DNA of 35,140 bases from Synechococcus sp. AG-679-B05 (GTDB lineage: Bacteria; Cyanobacteriota; Cyanobacteriia; PCC-6307; Cyanobiaceae): contig QCUJ01000017.1 of NCBI GenBank assembly GCA_003210795.1, forward strand, positions 1-35,140, written 5' to 3'. The notes below the pieces were generated by a model. The model worked only from the letters and a program-made list of their open reading frames with translations. It was not told the DNA's origin and did not search any database. Numbering within the stretch: position 1 is the first letter of the stretch; every line of letters begins with the position of its first letter. The translations under genes and the position numbers were made by a program. This document shows, one piece after another, positions 18,577 to 25,260 of this stretch.

Positions 18577-19646
18577 CATGGCTCCTGGAGTGCGGTTGAA
18601 ACCCACTCCGCCGTGGCAGGTGCAAGAAGAACACCATTGCGATAGTGACCACTCGCCACGATCAGCCCTGGTTCCAGTACGTCCAACAAGGGTGCTGGTC
18701 GATCCACCGGTCGGGCCCGCAAGCCACTCCAATGCTCGATCACCCGGGCGCTGCGCAGCCATTCCGGTGCGCTGTCATTGAGAGAACGCATCAGAGCCAG
18801 GGGATTGTCCGCAGCGTCGGTTCCGGGTTCCACCGTTGCTCCAAGCAACAGGCGTCCCGGTCCATCAGGGATCAGGTTGAAGCTCTGATCGACCAGAACA
18901 GCCGGCCATTGCATCCAGGTTGACGGACCTTCCCTCAATTGCAGGGTGAGGGCTTGTCCGAGCACTGGACTGATCGGAAGGCTGTGACCAAGAGGCTCCA
19001 GCAGCGCTCCAGCGCTCAGCCCCGAGCAGATCACCACGCTGTCGTGGCAGGTGCTGCCTCCTATGGCGTGATGCAGCCGCCAACGGGAGCCATTGCGCTC
19101 TAGCTGCTCCACACGGGTTGCCACGGGTTGAACGCTTTCCTGGAGCAGTGCTCGCCTTAAAGCGATTTGAAGCCGCAGTGGGTCGACACGACCATCTGCC
19201 CTTGAGTGCAGTGCACCGTGCAGTGCGGTTGGCCAGATCGTGCGGACCTGGTCGCTCGTCTTCAGTTCCAGGCCCAGATCTTTGCGTTGCTCGGCGAGGG
19301 CCCCCATCCGTGCCGCCGCATCTCGATCGGCAGCAATCTGCAGCAGCCCCGTTTGCAAGGTGAGGCAGGTCTCGAATGCCTGAAGGGCCTTCACCCATCG
19401 GGGCCAGAGCTGCATGCTGCGGCGGCGTAAACGCCAGCCACGACCACTTGTGCGGCGGAACACATGTCCCATCAACACGCCGAGGGATGCGCTGGTGCCG
19501 TTGAGTTCAGACTCTGAAGACTGCCTCTGTACCGGTTGATCCCAGCGAGGATCCAAAAGAGTGACGGAATGGCCCTTGAGGGCTAGTTCCCATGCTGAGC
19601 CGAGGCCTACAGCTCCGGCACCAACGATTGCGACGGATCGGGTCAG
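18576..19646 (-). CDS. FAD-dependent oxidoreductase, glycine oxidase/ThiO-like, with apparent CTG start
   Basis: 356 aa when read from CTG at 19646. The sequence TRSVAIVGAGAVGLGSAWELALKGHSVTLLD forms the Rossmann FAD-binding motif and lies upstream of the first conventional start (TTG 19556, at LDPRWD). A protein from TTG would therefore lack its FAD site. Later segments include HSRADGRVDPLRL, VICSGLSAGALL and the C-terminal GHYRNGVLLAPAT seen in ThiO-type glycine oxidases, which make the iminoacetate used for thiazole synthesis; other amino-acid oxidases of the family remain possible. The CTG overlaps the psbQ stop as CTGA, with GAGG 7 nt upstream. It is convergent with dnaK. Confidence 0.8.
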   Translation of the reverse strand: MTRSVAIVGAGAVGLGSAWELALKGHSVTLLDPRWDQPVQRQSSESELNGTSASLGVLMGHVFRRTSGRGWRLRRRSMQLWPRWVKALQAFETCLTLQTGLLQIAADRDAAARMGALAEQRKDLGLELKTSDQVRTIWPTALHGALHSRADGRVDPLRLQIALRRALLQESVQPVATRVEQLERNGSRWRLHHAIGGSTCHDSVVICSGLSAGALLEPLGHSLPISPVLGQALTLQLREGPSTWMQWPAVLVDQSFNLIPDGPGRLLLGATVEPGTDAADNPLALMRSLNDSAPEWLRSARVIEHWSGLRARPVDRPAPLLDVLEPGLIVASGHYRNGVLLAPATAEWVSTALQEP

Positions 19647-20077
19647 CTGAGGGCCTCGTCCGGGATCACTTCTGAATAAGCCTCGAAACCAGCGGCTACA
19701 GCGCTGTAGGAGCGTTGCAGTCGGGAGCTGTCCTGCAGACGGGCGGCCTCATCAAGATTGGCCAGTGCAGCCTTGAGGTCCCGGGCGATCGATTCAGCCT
19801 CCTTGCGGTGGGATTTGTCGAGTCGTTGGTTGATGTAGAGCATTTCGCGACCCACCTCCTGCATCGGCCCGTGGATCAGGTTCCGAGTGAATGTCCAGTC
19901 TTCGATGCTCACCAGGCGGGCCAGTTCAGGGAGACGGCTCTTCGTCTCTTCAAAGGCCGCGGCCTGACGTGCAATAACCGCCGCGTCGTCCGCTTTGACG
20001 GCGGCAGGCGTGATCAAACCCAGGCTCAGGGTGATGCAGAGGCAGAACGCGGCGAGGCGGCGCAGGGCCTTCAGCAT
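19643..20077 (-). CDS. psbQ: Photosystem II extrinsic protein CyanoQ (PsbQ)
   Basis: 144-aa lumenal PSII subunit. It has a signal peptide (MLKALRRLAAFCLCITLSLG, then cleavage around AVKA-DDAA) and a helical mature domain with the family segment DWTFTRNLIHGPMQEVGREMLYI followed by regularly spaced helices ending YSEVIPDEALS. The usual CyanoQ lipobox cysteine is not seen at the cleavage site, so it may be a soluble rather than lipidated lumenal protein. The start is ATG at 20077; the open frame extends upstream to 20449, but that part is antisense to purU. The stop overlaps the CTG start of the oxidoreductase. Confidence 0.9.
   Translation of the reverse strand: MLKALRRLAAFCLCITLSLGLITPAAVKADDAAVIARQAAAFEETKSRLPELARLVSIEDWTFTRNLIHGPMQEVGREMLYINQRLDKSHRKEAESIARDLKAALANLDEAARLQDSSRLQRSYSAVAAGFEAYSEVIPDEALS
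19654..19657 (-). promoter_or_regulatory. Shine-Dalgarno GAGG for the oxidoreductase CTG start
   Basis: GAGG within the psbQ 3' end lies 7 nt before the CTG at 19646, the same spacing as at the radical SAM gene. Confidence 0.5.
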
Positions 20078-20149
20078 GATCCGAAAAAAAATATCTGGGA
20101 CTTTAACCAGCCCACAGGACGCGGGAGAATTTGTTTTTAATGCTTCGTT

Positions 20150-21004
20150 GTGAGTGAGGCCACGGTCATCCTCCAGATGATCTGTCCGGATCGGCCCGGG
20201 CTGGTGAGTGAGTTGGCGGGCTGGGTGGCAGCCAATGGCGGCAACATCCGCCATGCCGATCACCACACCGATGTGGGGGCTGGTTTGTTCCTCAGCAGGA
20301 TCGAATGGCAGTTGATGGGTTTCGGTATTCCACGCGAGGCCATCGCAGCTGCGATAACAGCGTTGGGGGAACGCTTGAACGCTCAGGTCCAGCTGCGTTT
20401 TTCGGATGAGCTGCCGCGGGTTGCCATTTTGGCCAGCAAACAGAGCCACTGTTTACAGGATTTGCTCCTGCGTGTGCAAAGCGGTGAGCTGCCGATGCAA
20501 GTGCCGCTCGTCATCGCCAATCATCCCGAGCTGGAGGGGCTCTGCCGTGCATTCGAGGTGCCGTTTATGCACGTTCCCGTATTGCCGGATCGCAAGCCGG
20601 AGGCCGAGCAGCAGATCCTTGATCTCTTGGTTGAGCATCGGATTGAACTGGCGGTTCTGGCCAAATACATGCAGGTGCTGAGTTCAGACTTTCTGGATCG
20701 CTTCCCTGAGGTGATCAATATTCACCACTCGTTTCTGCCGGCTTTTAAAGGTGCTCAGCCTTATCACCGCGCCTGGGAGCGAGGCGTCAAGTTGATTGGC
20801 GCCACTGCCCACTACGTCACCGAGGATCTCGACGACGGCCCGATCATTGAGCAGACCACAGTGCATGTCAGTCATCGCGATGAGGTGGAGGATCTGATTC
20901 GCAAAGGCCGTGATACGGAACGGCTGGCACTGGCCCGAGCTCTGCGGTTGCATCTGCGCAGGCAGGTGATGGTTTATCGGGGCCGCACCGCGGTGTTTGC
21001 GTGA
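20150..21004 (+). CDS. purU: Formyltetrahydrofolate deformylase
   Basis: 284-aa hydrolase splitting 10-formyl-THF into formate and THF, which balances one-carbon pools and supplies formate to PurT. The N-terminal ACT domain (ILQMICPDRPGLVSELAGW, residues about 6-80) is followed by the formyltransferase fold with IELAVLAKYMQVLS, the catalytic INIHHSFLPAFKGA and YVTEDLDDGPIIEQ. The start is GTG at 20150 (MSEATVIL). It is divergent from psbQ across 72 bp. The stop overlaps the next gene as GTGA. Confidence 0.95.
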   Translation: MSEATVILQMICPDRPGLVSELAGWVAANGGNIRHADHHTDVGAGLFLSRIEWQLMGFGIPREAIAAAITALGERLNAQVQLRFSDELPRVAILASKQSHCLQDLLLRVQSGELPMQVPLVIANHPELEGLCRAFEVPFMHVPVLPDRKPEAEQQILDLLVEHRIELAVLAKYMQVLSSDFLDRFPEVINIHHSFLPAFKGAQPYHRAWERGVKLIGATAHYVTEDLDDGPIIEQTTVHVSHRDEVEDLIRKGRDTERLALARALRLHLRRQVMVYRGRTAVFA

Positions 21005-22263
21005 TCGGTGCGCGGCTTTTTCGGATTGGGTTGCTTCTGTTGCCCTCCAGTGCACTGTTGGGAGGGCTGTGTCTGTTGGCGGCTGCAGTCAGCGGTAGCC
21101 GAGACAGGCCAGTGCCGATCTGGCGTGATCGCTGGTGTCAGCCCCTCCTGCTGGCGGGTGCGCTGATGCTGATTGGGGCGCTCCAGGCCCACACGGGTGC
21201 TTTGGCCTGGGCGGGTCTAGGCAACTGGTTGCCGTTGATCTGGGCGTTCTGGGCCTTTCAGCCGTATCTGATAACGGAGAGTCAGCGACGCGATGCTGCC
21301 TGGATGCTGGTGGCCGGAACGCTGCCGGTGCTGCTCACCGGTTTTGGCCAGATGTTTCTCGGTTGGGAGGGACCATGGCAGTTGGGTGGCGAAGCGGTCG
21401 TCTGGTTTGTTGCACCCGGTGGGAAGCCCGTCGGGCGTTTATCTGCCCTGTTTGATTACGCCAATGTCGCGGGAGCCTGGCTGGGGGTGATCTGGCCTCT
21501 GATGATTGCGGCAGTGCTGCGTCCCGATGGATGGCGGCGCCGTGGTGCTGCGCTGGTGCTGGCGCTGGCAGTCGGCATGGCGGTGCTGCTGACCCAGTCG
21601 AGAAATGCCATGGGTGGCCTTGCCCTGGCTTTGCCTCTGGTGATCGGCCCTGCCCGCTGGATCTGGCTTCTGCCGTTCATGCTGCTGGTGAGCTCACCGC
21701 TGCTGATGGTTGTGCTCCCGGGCATTCCCCCTGGCCTGCGCCAGGGTGCGATGACTTTGTTGCCGGACTCGATCCTCGAGCGATTGCTGCAGCGCGAAGG
21801 GGAGACGGCTTGGAAGCACACCCGCCTGGGGCAGTGGACCTACGCCATTCAGTTAGTGGCTGCTAGGCCCTGGTTGGGCTGGGGTTCGGCGGCTTTCAGC
21901 GTGATGTATCCGATCTATGTCTCCAAGCGTTGGCATGGGCACTCCCACAATCTGCCGCTGGAGTTAGCAATCAGCCATGGAGTGCCCGTGGCGCTGCTCA
22001 TAACAGGCACCGTGCTGGCCCTATTGGTGCTGGCGCTTCGGCGCGGCATCCTTCAGCAGGCCCCTCTGGAGAGGGCGTGGTGGACTTCGGCGTTGGTGCT
22101 GTTGACGATGCACTTCACCGATCTGCCCTTCTTTGATGCCCGGTTGAACCTGCTTGGCTGGATCCTGCTGGCCGGACTTTGCGCCTTTATTCGGCATCCC
22201 CAGCCAGCGCAAGAGCCTGATCGTGGTGATCCCGCAGACGGTCTGGTTTCAACGGCCCCCTGA
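21001..22263 (+). CDS. O-antigen ligase/polymerase-like membrane protein
   Basis: 420-aa protein with about ten or more hydrophobic helices. It carries the Wzy/WaaL-type features RLSALFDYANVAGAWLGV, the arginine-bearing LLTQSRNAMGGL, a large loop with TRLGQWTYAIQLVAARPWLGWG and the HGHSHNLPLELAISHGV motif. Members ligate or polymerise lipid-linked glycans in the periplasmic leaflet; cyanobacterial relatives include IctB, whose bicarbonate role is disputed. The substrate cannot be told. The GTG start overlaps the purU stop (GTGA), and its last 77 bp overlap the convergent radical SAM gene. Confidence 0.85.
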   Translation: MIGARLFRIGLLLLPSSALLGGLCLLAAAVSGSRDRPVPIWRDRWCQPLLLAGALMLIGALQAHTGALAWAGLGNWLPLIWAFWAFQPYLITESQRRDAAWMLVAGTLPVLLTGFGQMFLGWEGPWQLGGEAVVWFVAPGGKPVGRLSALFDYANVAGAWLGVIWPLMIAAVLRPDGWRRRGAALVLALAVGMAVLLTQSRNAMGGLALALPLVIGPARWIWLLPFMLLVSSPLLMVVLPGIPPGLRQGAMTLLPDSILERLLQREGETAWKHTRLGQWTYAIQLVAARPWLGWGSAAFSVMYPIYVSKRWHGHSHNLPLELAISHGVPVALLITGTVLALLVLALRRGILQQAPLERAWWTSALVLLTMHFTDLPFFDARLNLLGWILLAGLCAFIRHPQPAQEPDRGDPADGLVSTAP

Positions 22264-23827
22264 GGTGGCACCACGGCAGTGTGCGTTTGCCGTCCCATGA
22301 CTCCTGGGTCACCTCTGCCCATGGTGGTGGGTTTGGAAGCTCGGGCCCCGGCATTGGCTCCAGTTCTCCGTTGAGAGCTGCGCGGTAGGTCTTTTTCCAA
22401 CCTCCCATGCTTTCGCGGCCCTCTCCGACGGCAGCAATCACCGGCGCAAGTCGTCGGTCGCTGCGCGACAGCAGCGCCTGGATCACACTCCAGCCATAGC
22501 TTTCGGGTCGGAAATCGATGCCCTTGGGTTTGAGACGTTTGGCCAGTCGCTTCAGCCGTTTTTCGGCCTCAGGCCTGACGCCTTGCCATTGAAACGGTGT
22601 CTGTGCCTTCGGAACGAACGTGCTGACGCCGAGGGTGAAGCGCAGGCCAGGTGTCCCTTTTTTCAATGTCAGGAGTAGGTCGGCGGTGGCTTCCACATCT
22701 GCATCGGTTTCCGTCGGCAGGCCGACCATTCCGTAAAGCTTGAGCCCTGAGAGGCCGCCTTGTTTGGCATGTCGTGCTGCCTCATGGATTGCCTCGGTGG
22801 TGAGTTTTTTGTTCACCACCTCCCGCATTCGTTCGCTGCCGCTTTCGATCGCGATCGTGAGTGACCTGCTGCCGCGTTTGGCAAGAATCCTTCCCAGTTC
22901 GGGCGTCACAGTTGCGGCGCGAACAGAGCTGACACTCACGCGGGTGTCATCAAAACGATCCTGATTCAGCCACTGCAGCAGATCACTGAATTGGGGGTGC
23001 TGGGTCACCGAGGCTCCGAGCAGGCCCAGACGCCGGGTGGCCTTCAGGCCTTTTTCCACGGCTGGAATCAAGCCGTCGTCGAGGGAGGAGGTACGGAACG
23101 GCAAGGTGAGATAGCTCGCCAGGCAAAAGCGGCAAAGTTCTGGACAGCTGCGCACCACCTCCACCATGTGGATGTCTGGCCAGGCCGCGTCCGGCGTGAC
23201 CACGGTGGAATGGCTGAGGGTGTTCCCCCGCCAGGTTTGCTTTTCCACCAGGGCAGGGACGTCTGAATCCACCGGCTCCACACCAATCAGCGTTCCCGTC
23301 GCGTCGTATCGCGGGATATAGAGGCTGGGCACGTAGACCCCCTCCACCATTGCCAGTCGTCGCAGGCGTTCGGGCCGTGATGCATTGCGGCATTGCTGCA
23401 GGGCATCGATGAAGGCACCGAGCAGCAGTTCACCGTCGCCCAGCAATACAGCATCAAAAAATGGTGCCAAGGGTTCAGGGTTGGCGGTGAGAACTGGTCC
23501 GCCACCAAAAACGATCGGATCGTCATCGCCACGGTTTTCGGCCCAGATCGGAATGTTCTGGTTCTGCAGCAGCTCAGGAAGGACAGGTCCATCCAGCTCC
23601 CAGCTCAGAGAGAGTCCGAACAGATCGCAGCGTCGTGGCAACGGATCTCCCTGGTCGGTGAACAACCGGCGCACGTCCACATCGCTGCGCTGGGCCAGGG
23701 TCGCCCACACGATCTGATAACCCAGGCTGGTAATGCCAACGGAATACGTGCTGGGAAAGGCCAGAACGGCCTTGAGAGCATCGTTGTCCGGCTGGGCCGG
23801 ATCGAACAGCAGCGTTTCCTGATTCAG
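22187..23827 (-). CDS. B12-binding-type radical SAM protein with apparent CTG start
   Basis: 546 aa from CTG at 23827. The first 39 residues (NQETLLFDPAQPDND, then AVLAFPSTYSVGITSLGYQI) contain the first strand and loop of the cobalamin-binding-like domain, and precede the only conventional start, GTG at 23710. The radical SAM cluster motif is C228, C232, C235 (SCPELCRFC), followed by LGLLGASVTQHPQF, the strand IAIESGSERMREVV and GLKLYGMVGLPTETDADV. It resembles uncharacterised radical SAM proteins with an N-terminal B12-binding region; no reaction can be assigned. AGGAG lies 7 nt before CTG, which overlaps the clc stop as CTGA, so the two are probably co-translated. Confidence 0.8.
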   Translation of the reverse strand: MNQETLLFDPAQPDNDALKAVLAFPSTYSVGITSLGYQIVWATLAQRSDVDVRRLFTDQGDPLPRRCDLFGLSLSWELDGPVLPELLQNQNIPIWAENRGDDDPIVFGGGPVLTANPEPLAPFFDAVLLGDGELLLGAFIDALQQCRNASRPERLRRLAMVEGVYVPSLYIPRYDATGTLIGVEPVDSDVPALVEKQTWRGNTLSHSTVVTPDAAWPDIHMVEVVRSCPELCRFCLASYLTLPFRTSSLDDGLIPAVEKGLKATRRLGLLGASVTQHPQFSDLLQWLNQDRFDDTRVSVSSVRAATVTPELGRILAKRGSRSLTIAIESGSERMREVVNKKLTTEAIHEAARHAKQGGLSGLKLYGMVGLPTETDADVEATADLLLTLKKGTPGLRFTLGVSTFVPKAQTPFQWQGVRPEAEKRLKRLAKRLKPKGIDFRPESYGWSVIQALLSRSDRRLAPVIAAVGEGRESMGGWKKTYRAALNGELEPMPGPELPNPPPWAEVTQESWDGKRTLPWCHLRGPLKPDRLRDHHDQALALAGDAE

Positions 23828-25248
23828 CTGAGGTCTCCTGGGGAGGACTGTGGGGGGGTCGGCGGGTTGAACGGCCGGCGGTGACGGTTGAGTTGTTTTT
23901 CCATTCGCTCCTCGGAATCCAGTTCCATCCCCATCTGACGTTCGTAGATCGAATGGGGGTGAAAGAGCCTTGCCACTACGAAGCTCGTCAGGCAGGCCAC
24001 CAGGATTGGTTTGAGGATCAACAGATCCTTGGTGAGGGCGAAGGCCAGAAACATCGCTGAAATTGGCGTGCGCGAGCAGCCGGCTACGAAAGCTCCCATG
24101 CCTGCAAAGACATAGGTGGTTGGCACATGGCCCGTGAGGGCTTCGACACCAGTGCCGCAGGCCAGGCCTATGGCTCCTCCCAGCGTCAGCATTGGCATGA
24201 ACAGTCCACCGGGTGCCCCTGATCCAGCCGCCAGGCCTGTGCAGAAAAACAAGACCACAAAGCTTGACAGCGCAAGGCTGATGTCGGCTTCGCCGGCTCC
24301 GATCAGATGTTTGAGTTCACTGGGGTTATGGAAGGTGTCGGGCAGCGCGGCGTAGACGCACCCCAGCACAACGCCACTGAGGGTCATCCGCAGGATGAGT
24401 CGGTCACCGAACCAATGGCTGCCCTGGCGCTGCATGGTGAGCACGTATCGGGTGTAGAGCTCCGCCAGCACACCCACCACCACTCCCAGGGCGATCAGGT
24501 AGATCAGGTCGATCGGAAGGAAGCGAACCAGTGGGGTGTACTCCCTCTCCAGCTGGAAGCCGATGGTGCTGCTGAGACCGCCTCCACCCATCACATCGGC
24601 CCAGGTGTCGGCGGAGAACGTGGTGATCAGCACCAGCAGCAGCACCACTGGCCGAGCTGAATGGAGCAGTTCCTCGATCGCATAGATGAAGCCACCGATG
24701 GGTGCACTGAATACAGCCGCGATGCCGGCACCACCGCCAGCGGCGACGATCACGCGGCGGAACGCCACTGGTGCTTTCAACCAGCGCGACATCTTCCAGG
24801 CCACTGACCCCCCCATCTGTACCGCTGGTCCCTCAGGTCCAAGCGGAAATCCAGAGCCGATGGCGATGATCCCGGCGACCAGCTTCACCAGCCCCACCCG
24901 CAAACCCATCGGCACCGGTCGGTGCCGGAGAAAGCCCATGATGTGAGTGATACCGGCGCCACCGGCTGCCGGTGACAAACGGGTCACCAGCCAGGCCGAG
25001 AGCATCCCGCCGAAGCCGCCGAGGGCCGGCAACACCACCCAGGCCGGCAGTTCATCGAGCAGGTCGAGCCGCCAATCCCGCAGCAGGTTGATCCCACTGG
25101 TGAACAGAAGCCCTGTGATGGCCGCGCCCAGACCGGTCAGTGACAGAGCCAGCACCACCACCAGCCAGCGGCGCTCCAGCATTCGCTGGATGCTGCGGCT
25201 GGAGCCGAGAAGGTGGCGGCGTTTTTTTGGTTCGCTTAAAGAGGGCAC
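23824..25248 (-). CDS. CLC-family chloride/anion channel or antiporter
   Basis: 474-aa multi-span membrane protein. The conserved anion-pathway segments are GAGIT (97-101, in place of GSGIP), GPEGP (137-141, with gating Glu139 kept), the AIEEL pair (Glu192/Glu193, the proton-site position) and GLFMP (348-352). Both the gate and proton glutamates are present, so an H+/anion exchanger is likelier than a channel. No C-terminal CBS domains are present. The start is GTG at 25248. The gene follows acnB by 12 bp and overlaps the radical SAM gene. Confidence 0.9.
   Translation of the reverse strand: MPSLSEPKKRRHLLGSSRSIQRMLERRWLVVVLALSLTGLGAAITGLLFTSGINLLRDWRLDLLDELPAWVVLPALGGFGGMLSAWLVTRLSPAAGGAGITHIMGFLRHRPVPMGLRVGLVKLVAGIIAIGSGFPLGPEGPAVQMGGSVAWKMSRWLKAPVAFRRVIVAAGGGAGIAAVFSAPIGGFIYAIEELLHSARPVVLLLVLITTFSADTWADVMGGGGLSSTIGFQLEREYTPLVRFLPIDLIYLIALGVVVGVLAELYTRYVLTMQRQGSHWFGDRLILRMTLSGVVLGCVYAALPDTFHNPSELKHLIGAGEADISLALSSFVVLFFCTGLAAGSGAPGGLFMPMLTLGGAIGLACGTGVEALTGHVPTTYVFAGMGAFVAGCSRTPISAMFLAFALTKDLLILKPILVACLTSFVVARLFHPHSIYERQMGMELDSEERMEKQLNRHRRPFNPPTPPQSSPGDLS
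23835..23839 (-). promoter_or_regulatory. Shine-Dalgarno AGGAG for the radical SAM CTG start
   Basis: AGGAG within the last codons of clc ends 7 nt before the CTG at 23827. No ATG, GTG or TTG in that frame lies nearby. Confidence 0.65.
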
Positions 25249-25260
25249 AGACCGCTTGGA

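Noticed and set aside
20078-20449. N-terminal extension of psbQ
   Set aside because: The frame is open but antisense to purU. The real protein starts with a signal peptide at 20077.
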